DNA from: Pseudomonas sp. 8AS
GTDB taxonomy: Bacteria; Pseudomonadota; Gammaproteobacteria; Pseudomonadales; Pseudomonadaceae
Assembly (NCBI RefSeq): GCF_902506505.1
Contig: NZ_LR733406.1
Coordinates: 1,450,525 to 1,514,524, forward strand
Length of the DNA stretch: 64,000 bases
Reading direction: 5' to 3'
Below are positions 39,570-47,517 of this stretch, piece after piece. The notes beneath the pieces were generated by a model. That model worked only from the letters and a program-made list of their open reading frames with translations. It was not told where the DNA came from and made no database searches. The translations under genes were made by a program, and so were the position numbers. Numbering within the stretch: position 1 is the stretch's first letter; each line of letters starts with the position of its first letter.

Positions 39570-40973
39570 TCAGAGGGCGATCTGTTCGCCGGGCTCGGGG
39601 ATGTTGGCGATCCAGTTGAGCTTCTCGCGCAGGGCCTGCTGCAGCGCCTGCATCTTCTCCAGTTCGCCATGTACCAGGTACAGCTCCGGGTGATGGTCGA
39701 AGTGGCTGACCCAGTCGAGCAGCTGCGATTGCCCGGCATGGGCGGAGAAGCCGCCCAGGGTGTGGATCTGCGCCTTGACCGCGATGCGCTGGTGCAACAC
39801 TTTCACCGAAGTGGCGCCGTCGACGATGCTGCGGCCCAGGGTGCCGGCGGCCTGGAAGCCGGGGAACACCAGGTGGCACTCGCTGCGCCAGAGGTTGTGC
39901 TTGAAGTGGTGGACGATGCGCCCGCCGGTGCACATGCCGCTGCCGGCGATGATGATGGCGCCGCTCTTGATCCGGTTGATCGCCATGGAGTCTTCCGGGG
40001 TGGGCGTGCAGCGCAGGATCGGCAGCCAGTCCTCGACCCGCTTGACGCCCTTGGCGGCCAGGATCGCGCGATCCTCGGGCGAGAATTGCTCATGGAAGCG
40101 CGAGTAGATGGCGTTGGCGCGGATCGCCATGGGGCTGTCGAGGAACACGGCCTGCTGCGGCAGGCGGCCTTCCTGGTAGAAGCGGCCGAGGTAGTAGATC
40201 AGGTCCTGGGTGCGGCCGACGGCGAAGGACGGGATCAGCACGTTGCCGCCTTCGCGGTGGGCTTTCTGCAGGATCCCGGCGAGTTCTTCGATCGTGTCGC
40301 TGCTGCAGCGGTGGTCGCGGTCGCCGTAGGTGGACTCCAGCAGCACCACATCGGCCTTGCTGAGGAAGCTCGGGTCGCGCATCAGCGGTGAGCAGTCGTT
40401 GCCCAGGTCGCCGGAGAACACCAGGTGGCGTTTCAGGTGGTGGTCCTGGACTTCGATCTCGACGATGGCCGAACCGAGGATATGCCCGGCATCGTGGAAG
40501 GTGACCTGCACGCCCTTGGCCACCTCGTGGGTCTGGCCATAGACGAGGGGGCGGCGCAGCTTGAGCGCCTGCTCGGCATCCTGGGTGGTGTACAGGGGTT
40601 TGATCGGCGCCTTGCCCTGGCGCGCGCGCCACTTGTTTTCCCACTCGGCGTCGTTTTCCTGGATGTGCGCGGCATCCAGCAGCATCAGCTCCATCAGCTC
40701 GCAGGTGGCGTCGGTGGCGAAGATCGGCCCGCGGTAACCGCTGGCGGCCAGCTTGGGCAGCAGGCCGGTATGGTCGAGGTGGGCGTGGGAGATCACCACG
40801 GCATCCAGGCTCAGCGGGTCGAAGGCGAAGGGCTCGTAGTTGCCTTGCTCTTCCTCACGACGGCCCTGGCGCAGGCCGCAGTCGAGCAATACGCGGGCAC
40901 CGTCACGGCTTTCGATCAGGTAGCAGGAGCCGGTGACTTGTTGAATGGCGCCGAGGAAGCTGAGCAGAGCCAT
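39570..40973 (-). CDS. Beta-CASP metallo-beta-lactamase-fold RNA hydrolase
   Basis: A 467-residue protein with the metallo-beta-lactamase motif SHAHLDHTG (62-70), a beta-CASP insertion (motifs around DSPMAIRANAIY and IAGSGMCTGGRI) and a C-terminal RNA-metabolising domain ending HAGQSQLLDWV. The fold is shared by CPSF-73, RNase J and TTHA0252, so an RNA endo- or exonuclease is likely. Homologues are often labelled MBL-fold RNA hydrolase. Its RNA targets are unknown. Confidence 0.9.
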   Translation of the reverse strand: MALLSFLGAIQQVTGSCYLIESRDGARVLLDCGLRQGRREEEQGNYEPFAFDPLSLDAVVISHAHLDHTGLLPKLAASGYRGPIFATDATCELMELMLLDAAHIQENDAEWENKWRARQGKAPIKPLYTTQDAEQALKLRRPLVYGQTHEVAKGVQVTFHDAGHILGSAIVEIEVQDHHLKRHLVFSGDLGNDCSPLMRDPSFLSKADVVLLESTYGDRDHRCSSDTIEELAGILQKAHREGGNVLIPSFAVGRTQDLIYYLGRFYQEGRLPQQAVFLDSPMAIRANAIYSRFHEQFSPEDRAILAAKGVKRVEDWLPILRCTPTPEDSMAINRIKSGAIIIAGSGMCTGGRIVHHFKHNLWRSECHLVFPGFQAAGTLGRSIVDGATSVKVLHQRIAVKAQIHTLGGFSAHAGQSQLLDWVSHFDHHPELYLVHGELEKMQALQQALREKLNWIANIPEPGEQIAL

Positions 40974-41095
40974 GGAAGTATCCTTGCGGAGTGAATGGAC
41001 GAAGTCTGGCGTGCCGGCCGCGGCCCGGTCTTGATGCAGGTCAGCCGGGGCACCATTGCCTGTTATAGACTGCTAGAAATGTCAGGAGCCAGGCC

Positions 41096-43501
41096 ATGTC
41101 CCAGATCATTCCCAGTATCGCCGAGCTGACCGAACACGCTCTGCACGAGCCTGCCTTTGCCGAATGGCAGCGAGGTTACGGCCCTGTTCAGCATAGTCCA
41201 GCGACCCAGGCGGCCGTCTACCGCCTGGCCCATCAGCTGGTGCAGGCCGGCCGGCAGCCCGACCTGGCCAGCGTGTACCGCTTCCTGCGGGCACTGGATC
41301 GTCTGAATGCCGCCGGGCTGTGGCTGGTGGTACACATGACCTACGCCCGGCGCGTGCGCGTGGATGGCACGGCCCTGTCGGCCGAGGACTTCAAGGCGCA
41401 GCCCGAGGGGCACACCGGCGGCGCGCTGAACATGGTGCCGGCCTATGCCGGCTATCTGGCCCTGAATGCCCTGAGTGGCGAGACCCGCGGCTGGCTGATG
41501 GGGCAGGGCCACTGTGTGGCGGCCATCGAGGCGCTCAACCTGCTCACCGCCAACCAGCATCCGCAGCAGGCCCAGCGCTACAGCCGCGACGAGGCCGGGA
41601 TGAGCCGCCTGGTGACCGACTTCTACAGCTATGCCCAAGCCCCGGATGGCGGCCCGGGCGTGCCGCTGGGCAGCCACGTCAACCCGCACACCGGCGGTGG
41701 CATTGCCGAGGGCGGTTACCTCGGCTTCGCCGAGTTGCAGTACACCCATATGCCGCTGCCCGGCGAGAAGCTGGTGGCGTTCCTCTCCGATGGCGCGGCC
41801 GAAGAGCAGCGCGGCAGCGACTGGATGCCGCGCTGGTGGCGCGCCGAAGATTGCGGGGTGGCGCTGCCGGTGATGATCGCCAATGGTCGGCGCATCGAGC
41901 AGCGCACCGAGCTGGGCACCCATGAGGGGCTGGACGGCTTTCGCCAGCACCTGCAGCGCTGCGGCTTCGACCCGTTGAGCTTCGACGGCCGCGACCCGGC
42001 GGCGTTTGCCTGCGCGCTGTGGGAGATGGAGCAGCGCCTCGGCCATCGCGTGCAGGAACTGCACAACGAGATTCTCCATTACCCGCTGCCGATGCCCTAC
42101 GGCATCGCCGAAACGCAGAAGGGCTTCGGTTTCTACGGCGCCGGCAGCAATGCTGCGCACAACCTGCCGCTGCCGGCCAACCCGCACGGGGATGCCGCGG
42201 CCCGGGCGCTGTTCAACCAGCATGCGGCGCAGCTGTGGGTGGCGCCGAACGAGCTGGCGCAGGCCTGCGCGCTGTTCATCACCTCGCGCAGCGCACGCCC
42301 GGCCGAGCGCGAGCACGTCCTGGCCGTGCGCCAGCCGGCGCTGCCGCAGCTGCCCGCGCTGCATTACCAGGCGCAGAGCTGTTCGCCGATGGCCGCCCTG
42401 GACCGCTTCTTCGTCGACCTGGTGCAGGCCAACCCGGGGCTGCGGCCGCGGGTCGGCAATCCCGACGAGCTGGCCAGCAACCGCCTGGGCGGCGTGCTGA
42501 AGGCGCTCAAGCATCGGGTCAGCAACCCGGAGTGCGAGTTGGAGGACGTGCAGGGCGCGATCATTACCGCGCTCAACGAGGAGGCGGTGGTCTCCGCCTG
42601 CCTGGCCAACCAGGGCGGCCTGAACCTGGTCGCCAGCTACGAGGCCTTCTGCGTGAAGATGCTCGGCGCCGTGCGCCAGAGCCTGATCTTCGCCCGCCAG
42701 CAGAAGGAGGTCGGGCGTCCGGCCGGCTGGCTCGGCTGGCCGCTGGTCGCCACCTCGCACACCTGGGAGAACGGCAAGAACCAGCAGTCGCACCAGGACA
42801 CCACGTTCTGCGAGGCCCTGCTCGGCGAAATGGGCGACATGGTGCGGGTGCTGTTCCCCGCCGACCACAATGCGCTGCTGGCCCTGCTGCCGGCGATCTA
42901 CCAGGCACGCGGCCAGCTGGCCTGCCTGGTAGTGCCCAAGCGCGAGCGCCCCGTCCAGTTCGATCGCCAGCAGGCCGAAGACCTGGCTCGCGACGGTGCG
43001 ATCCTGCTAGAGCAGGCGCCCGGTGCCGATCCGCTGCTGCTGATCGCCTGTGGCAGCTACCAGCTGGCCGAGATGCGCCGCGCGGCGCAGCGCCTGACGG
43101 CGGCCGGGCATGCCTGGCAGCTGATCTACCTGCAGGAGCCGGGGCGCTTCCGCGCCCCGCGCGATGTCTGGGAGGCCGCCGCGGTGGCGGACGGGGCGAC
43201 GCTGGAGCGCCTGTTCCCGCAGCGCCATGGCCGGCGCATACTGCTGAGCCACATGCGCCCGGAAGTGGCGCGCGGTCATCTCTGGCCGATCCTCGGCGAT
43301 GCCGCCCGCCAGCGTGTGCTGGGCTACTGCAACCGCGGCGGCACGCTGGACGAGGCGGGCATGCTGTTCGCCAACCGCTGCAGCTGGGCCCATGTATTGC
43401 TGGCCGCCAGCGAGTTGCTGGGTGTAGGCCTGGACGAGCTGCTGAACGTGCAGGAACGTGCGGCGGTGCAGGGCGAGGGTGACCCGGCCTGCCTGCGCTA
43501 G
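41096..43501 (+). CDS. Divergent phosphoketolase-family thiamine-diphosphate enzyme
   Basis: An 801-residue protein with the phosphoketolase domain order. Several active-site blocks depart from bifidobacterial enzymes: GHTGG (105-109) and GQGH (136-139) keep their histidines, but the IHEGGELGY block reads IAEGGYLGF (203-211), the thiamine-diphosphate GDGE block reads SDGA (231-234, with Asn263 closing the motif), and WHSNKF is replaced by WMPRWW. Relatives in Pseudomonas have been labelled phosphoketolase or xylulose 5-phosphate 3-epimerase (from memory). A ThDP-dependent sugar-phosphate reaction is likely, but classical phosphoketolase activity should not be assumed. Confidence 0.85.
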   Translation: MSQIIPSIAELTEHALHEPAFAEWQRGYGPVQHSPATQAAVYRLAHQLVQAGRQPDLASVYRFLRALDRLNAAGLWLVVHMTYARRVRVDGTALSAEDFKAQPEGHTGGALNMVPAYAGYLALNALSGETRGWLMGQGHCVAAIEALNLLTANQHPQQAQRYSRDEAGMSRLVTDFYSYAQAPDGGPGVPLGSHVNPHTGGGIAEGGYLGFAELQYTHMPLPGEKLVAFLSDGAAEEQRGSDWMPRWWRAEDCGVALPVMIANGRRIEQRTELGTHEGLDGFRQHLQRCGFDPLSFDGRDPAAFACALWEMEQRLGHRVQELHNEILHYPLPMPYGIAETQKGFGFYGAGSNAAHNLPLPANPHGDAAARALFNQHAAQLWVAPNELAQACALFITSRSARPAEREHVLAVRQPALPQLPALHYQAQSCSPMAALDRFFVDLVQANPGLRPRVGNPDELASNRLGGVLKALKHRVSNPECELEDVQGAIITALNEEAVVSACLANQGGLNLVASYEAFCVKMLGAVRQSLIFARQQKEVGRPAGWLGWPLVATSHTWENGKNQQSHQDTTFCEALLGEMGDMVRVLFPADHNALLALLPAIYQARGQLACLVVPKRERPVQFDRQQAEDLARDGAILLEQAPGADPLLLIACGSYQLAEMRRAAQRLTAAGHAWQLIYLQEPGRFRAPRDVWEAAAVADGATLERLFPQRHGRRILLSHMRPEVARGHLWPILGDAARQRVLGYCNRGGTLDEAGMLFANRCSWAHVLLAASELLGVGLDELLNVQERAAVQGEGDPACLR

Positions 43502-43547
43502 CCGGCGCCAGTCGGTGTGGATTGACTCAGGGATGGGAGGGGCAGGT

Positions 43548-43742
43548 ATGCCCAAGTTGGTACTGGAGCTGGATCTCGATCTGTATCGCCTGCTGGTGCA
43601 GGCCGCCGGCAGCAATGGCTTGAGCCTGGCCGACGAATGTCGGCGGCGCCTGGAAGGCGGCGCGCGCCGCTCGCGCTACATGGAGGCGCTGCTCGCCGAA
43701 CTGCGCGCGAACGAGGAGCCGCCGCGCGCCGAACAGGCGTGA
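43548..43742 (+). CDS. Small ribbon-helix-helix-like protein
   Basis: A 64-residue protein beginning MPKLVLELDLDLYRLLVQAA and continuing with a charged helix (LADECRRRLEGGARRSRYMEALLAEL). The beta strand followed by two helices resembles Arc/MetJ-type DNA-binding proteins, but the match is only by shape. The ATG at 43548 follows GGGAGG. It is 46 bp after the phosphoketolase-like gene and probably co-transcribed. A 140-bp nested hairpin element follows the stop codon. Confidence 0.72.
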   Translation: MPKLVLELDLDLYRLLVQAAGSNGLSLADECRRRLEGGARRSRYMEALLAELRANEEPPRAEQA

Positions 43743-43751
43743 GGCGGCTTA

Positions 43752-43891
43752 GAGTCTGTTCACGATCTCGCGAGCTAGAGCTAAACAAGGCAAAAACAGG
43801 CGAGGAAGCGGAGTTTACGAGCTGTAAATGAGCATTCCGAGCCTGTTTTTAACGCAGTAGAGCCGACGCGCAGCAGATCGTGAACAGGCTC
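43752..43891. repeat. 140-bp nested-hairpin repeat, copy 1
   Basis: The outer arms are 43752-43768 and 43875-43891 (17 bp, one G-T pair; core TGTTCACGATCT). Inner arms AAAAACAGGC (43792-43801) and GCCTGTTTTT (43841-43850) pair exactly. It ends at the base before the stop codon of the PA3611-like gene and starts 9 bp after the stop of the small plus-strand gene, so it fills a convergent gap. The centre (GTAAATGAGCAT, TTTTTAACGCAGTA) is shared with the copy at 45128. Likely a bidirectional terminator of MITE type. Confidence 0.8.
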
Positions 43892-44293
43892 CTACTGCAG
43901 GCCGCAGTCGGCCTTGCTGAAGCGCTCGGTGGTCACCGGGCGGTTGTTCTGATATTCGCTGAATTCGTAGCGCAGCACCGCACCGCGTGCCAGCAACTGG
44001 CGGTAGCCGGTGTTGCTGCAGACGCTGCTGGCCAGCTGCTGGCGCACGGCGTCCGGGTTGCCGCGCATCTGCGCCGCGTGGGCGCTGCGGACGCTGAGGT
44101 GGTTGACCAGCTCGTTGCCTTGCACCGTGTAGCCCTGATCGAGGATGTCCTCGTTGATCGCCCGTGGCGTGCCGACGCTGCTGTCCTTGGCTACCTGGCC
44201 GAGCATGCGGGTCAGCTCGTAATCCTTCAGGGAGGCCGCGTGAACGGCTGGCAGGGCAAGGCTGAGGACGAGCAGGGAAGCGAGGCGCAGCAT
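43892..44293 (-). CDS. PA3611-like secreted/periplasmic protein
   Basis: A 133-residue protein with a signal peptide of about 19 residues (LLVLSLALPAVHA, cleavage before ASLKDYEL). The mature part contains two cysteines (SSVCSNTGYRQL and KADCGLQ) that probably form a disulfide. It matches the family annotated as quorum-sensing-regulated virulence factor after P. aeruginosa PA3611, whose biochemical function is unknown. ATG at 44293 follows GGAGA. The stop codon directly abuts repeat copy 1. Confidence 0.85.
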   Translation of the reverse strand: MLRLASLLVLSLALPAVHAASLKDYELTRMLGQVAKDSSVGTPRAINEDILDQGYTVQGNELVNHLSVRSAHAAQMRGNPDAVRQQLASSVCSNTGYRQLLARGAVLRYEFSEYQNNRPVTTERFSKADCGLQ

Positions 44294-44410
44294 GAACAAT
44301 CTCCACAAATAAGGCTGAATCCTTCGACCGGCCAGTGCCGGGCCGGTTCAGTCGCGTGCCATCTTACTCTAGACTTGCGCGCCCCCATGCCTTTGTCCGC
44401 AGGTTTCCCG

Positions 44411-45127
44411 ATGACCCATGCCGTTGCCCGGCTCCGTGCCGAACGCCTGGCGCGCAGCCTCAAGCCCTTTGTCGCCCGCGGCTCGCGTGCGCCGCGCTGC
44501 CCGCAGTGCCGGGTGCTGGGCAACTACTGCCTGTGCGCCTGGAAGCCGCAGGTCGAGGTGCGCGCCGGCGTGTGCCTGCTGATGCACGATGTCGAGGCGT
44601 TGAAGCCGAGCAACACCGGTTGGCTGATCGCCGATCTGGTAGCCGACACCTTCGCCTTCACCTGGCAGCGCACGGCGGTCGACCCCGGCCTGCTGGCGCT
44701 GCTCGACGACCCGCAGTGGCAGCCCTGCGTGGTGTTCCCCGGCGAATATGCGGCGCCGCAGCGGGTGATCGGCGAGTTGCCGGCGGCGTCGGGCAAGCGC
44801 CCGCTGTTCATCCTGCTCGATGCGACTTGGACCGAGGCGCGCAAGATGTTTCGCAAGAGCCCCTACCTGGATCGCTTCCCGGTGCTCAGCCTGCAGCCGG
44901 AGCAGCTGTCGCGCTACCGCCTGCGACGCTCCAAGCGCGAGGAGCACCTGTGCACCGCGGAGGTGGCGGCGCTATGCCTGGAACTGGGCGGCGAGCCGCG
45001 CGCGGCACGGGCCCTGGATGCCTGGTTGGACCTGTTCAGCGAGCGCTACCTGGGCGCCAAGCACCGCTGGCCGGTGGACGAACAGAGCCCCGCCCACCTG
45101 GCCGTCAAGGCTTTCCTCCAGGACTAA
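44411..45127 (+). CDS. DTW-domain tRNA-uridine aminocarboxypropyltransferase
   Basis: A 238-residue DTW-domain protein. Related E. coli TapT installs acp3U at tRNA position 47 from SAM. A zinc-ligand block CPQCRVLGNYCLCAW is near the N-terminus, and the family motif appears as LDATWTEARKMF. An in-frame ATG at 44387 would add eight residues; 44411 is chosen because AGG lies seven bases upstream. The stop codon (45125-45127) is immediately followed by repeat copy 2, and the gene is divergent from the PA3611-like gene. Confidence 0.88.
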   Translation: MTHAVARLRAERLARSLKPFVARGSRAPRCPQCRVLGNYCLCAWKPQVEVRAGVCLLMHDVEALKPSNTGWLIADLVADTFAFTWQRTAVDPGLLALLDDPQWQPCVVFPGEYAAPQRVIGELPAASGKRPLFILLDATWTEARKMFRKSPYLDRFPVLSLQPEQLSRYRLRRSKREEHLCTAEVAALCLELGGEPRAARALDAWLDLFSERYLGAKHRWPVDEQSPAHLAVKAFLQD

Positions 45128-45267
45128 CCGGCCGTTGCAAAACGTTGGCGAGGCCGCCGAGACAAGGCAGAAACGGCCGAAAAAGCGCAGTTTACGTGTT
45201 GTAAATGAGCATTTTTAGGCCGTTTTTAACGCAGTATCGGCAACGCAGGTAGTTTTTCAACGGCCGG
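45128..45267. repeat. 140-bp nested-hairpin repeat, copy 2
   Basis: Outer arms CCGGCCGTTGCAAAAC (45128-45143) and 45252-45267 pair over 16 bp with one mismatch. Inner arms AAACGGCC (45171-45178) and GGCCGTTT (45218-45225) pair exactly. It begins at the base after the DTW stop codon and ends at the base before the EamA stop codon, filling the convergent gap exactly. The core matches copy 1, but arm hexamers are ACGGCC-type instead of ACAGGC-type. Confidence 0.8.
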
Positions 45268-46158
45268 CTAGCCGGCCAGGGCCTTCTTCGGCCATAGCTG
45301 GGCAATCAGCATGCCGATGAACATCAGCGCGCAGCCGAAGTAGCCCTTCAGCGCCAGTGCCTCGCCGAGGAACAGGGCGCCGGCGATCGCGGCGAATACC
45401 GCTTCCAGGGACAGGATGATCGCCGCGTGCGAGGCGATGGCATGCTTCTGCGCCACCACCTGCAGGGTGAAGCCGACCGCCACACCGAACAGGCCGCCGT
45501 AGAGGATGGCCGGGCCGGCGGCGAGGATGGCATCGAGCTTGATCTCCTCGAGGATCAGGGCCAGCATCAGACTGATCACCGCGCAGGTGGCGAACTGCAG
45601 CAGGGCCAGGCGTAGCGGGTCGTGGCGGCTGGCGAAGAAGCTCACCAGCAGCACGTGTACGCCCCAGACGCAGGCGCCGGCCAGTTGCAGCCAGTCGCCG
45701 GAAGCGACGTGGAAACCTTCGCCGACGCTGAGCAGGAACATCCCGGCCACGGCCAGCCCGGCGCCCAGCCAGGTGCCCAGGCCGGTCTTGTGGCCGAGAA
45801 ACAGGCCGAGCAGCGGCACCACGATCACGTACAGGCCGGTGATGAAGCCGGAGTTGGTCACGCTGGTGAACAGCAGGCCGACCTGTTGCAGGTTGATCCC
45901 CAGCGACAGCGCCAGGCCCATGATCAGGCCGCCGAACAGCAGGCCGCGGTTGACCGGCTCCGGTGCCTTGGCGGTGCCGCGGCGGCCGAGCAGGATCACC
46001 AGCGGCAGCACGGCGAGGGTGGCCAGGGCGAAGCGCAGGCCGGTGTAGAGGAAGGGGCCGATGGCATCCATGCCCAGGCGTTGCGCAACGAAGGCGGAGC
46101 CCCAGATCATTGCGGTGAGTAACATCAGCAGGTCGGCGCGCAGGGCTTGGCTAGGCAT
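45268..46158 (-). CDS. EamA/DMT-family transporter
   Basis: A 296-residue inner-membrane protein with ten hydrophobic segments in two five-helix EamA repeats (MLLTAMIWGSAFVAQRLGMD opens the first; LQLAGACVWGVHVLLVSFFA opens the second). Family members export amino acids, metabolites or drugs; the substrate is unknown. It is divergent from erdR. The ATG at 46158 gives the standard N-terminus. Confidence 0.9.
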   Translation of the reverse strand: MPSQALRADLLMLLTAMIWGSAFVAQRLGMDAIGPFLYTGLRFALATLAVLPLVILLGRRGTAKAPEPVNRGLLFGGLIMGLALSLGINLQQVGLLFTSVTNSGFITGLYVIVVPLLGLFLGHKTGLGTWLGAGLAVAGMFLLSVGEGFHVASGDWLQLAGACVWGVHVLLVSFFASRHDPLRLALLQFATCAVISLMLALILEEIKLDAILAAGPAILYGGLFGVAVGFTLQVVAQKHAIASHAAIILSLEAVFAAIAGALFLGEALALKGYFGCALMFIGMLIAQLWPKKALAG

Positions 46159-46301
46159 GCGAAATCTCGGCAATAAAAAGGCGCGACTTTGCCGCAAAGC
46201 GCGCAACTTGACCACCCCGTCACAGCTGGGCATGCTTGGCGCCGCTCGCAACGCCGTGCTGCCCGGATTGCTTCGGCCCACAACAAGAACAGGGAATACC
46301 A

Positions 46302-46952
46302 ATGGCCGCTTACGAAATTCTCATCGCTGACGATCACCCGCTGTTCCGCAGTGCCCTGCAACAGGCGCTGAGCCTGGGCCTGGGCCCGGATGTGCGGCTG
46401 GTGGAAGCGGCCAGCATCGCCGAACTGGAAGCCCGCCTGGCCGAGAAAAGCGACTGGGACCTGGTCCTGCTGGATCTCAACATGCCCGGTGCCTACGGTT
46501 TTTCCGGCCTGGTGCTGTTGCGTGGGCAATACCCGCAGGTGCCGGTGGTGATGGTCTCGGCCCAGGAAGAGGCGGCCGTGGTGGTGCGTTCGCGCGAGTT
46601 TGGCGCCAGCGGCTTCATTCCCAAGTCCAGTTCGCTGGAAACCATCCAGCAGGCCGTGCGCCAGGTGCTCGACGGCGATGTCTGGTGGCCGCCATTGTCC
46701 GCCGAGGCGGTCAGTGTCTCGGCCGAGGCCAAGGCCGCCAGCGAAGGCCTGGCCAGCCTCACGCCGCAGCAGTTCCGGGTGCTGACCATGGTCTGCGAGG
46801 GCCTGCTGAACAAGCAGATCGCCTATGAGCTGAACGTCTCGGAAGCGACCATCAAGGCCCATGTCACGGCGATCTTCCGCAAGCTCGGCGTGCGCACCCG
46901 CACCCAGGCGGCGCTGTTGCTGCAGCAGATGGAGTCGATCCCCGGGCAGTGA
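46302..46952 (+). CDS. erdR: Response regulator ErdR (LuxR/FixJ type)
   Basis: A 216-residue two-component response regulator. The phosphoacceptor is Asp58 (LLDLNMPG), with acidic pocket Asp10 and Asp11 (IADDHP) and the conserved Lys in FIPKSSS. The C-terminal LuxR helix-turn-helix contains NKQIAYELNVSEATIKAHVTAIFRKLG. Homologues (ErdR) regulate ethanol and acetate metabolism in pseudomonads, working with a distant sensor kinase; no kinase gene is adjacent. Followed by dgkA. Confidence 0.92.
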   Translation: MAAYEILIADDHPLFRSALQQALSLGLGPDVRLVEAASIAELEARLAEKSDWDLVLLDLNMPGAYGFSGLVLLRGQYPQVPVVMVSAQEEAAVVVRSREFGASGFIPKSSSLETIQQAVRQVLDGDVWWPPLSAEAVSVSAEAKAASEGLASLTPQQFRVLTMVCEGLLNKQIAYELNVSEATIKAHVTAIFRKLGVRTRTQAALLLQQMESIPGQ

Positions 46953-47055
46953 CGGCGGCCGCCGTTGTCGCCACGCACCGGCGCCGGGCATATTCACGAT
47001 TTTTTGACCGGGCCGGGCCTAAGCTCCGGCATCCCCAGCTTCAGGTATCCAAGCA

Positions 47056-47421
47056 ATGTCGCCATTCAAGGGCCAGACCGGCCTGAAACGTATCCTCAAT
47101 GCGGCCGGCTATTCGCTGGACGGCCTGCGGGCCGCCTTCACCGGCGAGGCCGCGTTCCGCCAGCTGGTGCTGCTCAACCTGGTGCTGCTGCCGCTGGCCT
47201 TCTGGCTCGAGGTGAGCCCGGTGGAGCGTGCGCTGATGATCGCCGTGGGTCTGCTGTCGCTGATCGTCGAGCTGTTCAACTCGGCGGTGGAGGCGGCGAT
47301 CGACCGCATCTCGCTGGACCGCCACCCGCTGTCGAAGAACGCCAAGGACATGGGCAGCGCGGCGCAGTTCGTCTCCCTCAGCCTGATCGCCGTGGTCTGG
47401 GCGGTGATCCTGCTTGGCTGA
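47056..47421 (+). CDS. dgkA: Diacylglycerol kinase
   Basis: A 121-residue integral membrane kinase with three transmembrane helices that phosphorylates diacylglycerol released during membrane-derived glycan or lipid turnover. The catalytic glutamate region LFNSAVEAAIDRIS and the KNAKDMGSAAQ segment are intact. It lies 103 bp downstream of erdR and ends in a terminator shared with the convergent DUF58 gene. Confidence 0.96.
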   Translation: MSPFKGQTGLKRILNAAGYSLDGLRAAFTGEAAFRQLVLLNLVLLPLAFWLEVSPVERALMIAVGLLSLIVELFNSAVEAAIDRISLDRHPLSKNAKDMGSAAQFVSLSLIAVVWAVILLG

Positions 47422-47484
47422 GGCGCTTCCCCGTTAGCGTATAGGTGGAAAGCGCGCGAGCAGCGCGCGCTCCAGGGTTCCAGG

Positions 47485-47517
47485 AAGGCCGGTGTGCTCA
47501 GAGCACCCCGGCCTTTT
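47485..47517. terminator. Terminator between dgkA and the DUF58 gene
   Basis: AAGGCCGG (47485-47492) pairs with CCGGCCTT (47508-47515), continuing inward through GTGCTC/GAGCAC, and five Ts follow. The hairpin overlaps the last codons of the minus-strand DUF58 gene. Confidence 0.8.

Noticed and set aside
41063..42868. Long minus-strand frame opposite the phosphoketolase-like gene
   Set aside because: His/Gln/Ala/Val-rich antisense shadow with no recognisable domain.
43880..44410. N-terminal extension of the DTW protein through the upstream open frame
   Set aside because: The extension overlaps the divergent signal-peptide gene on the other strand and lacks conserved residues; the short ATG starts near 44.4 kb fit the family.
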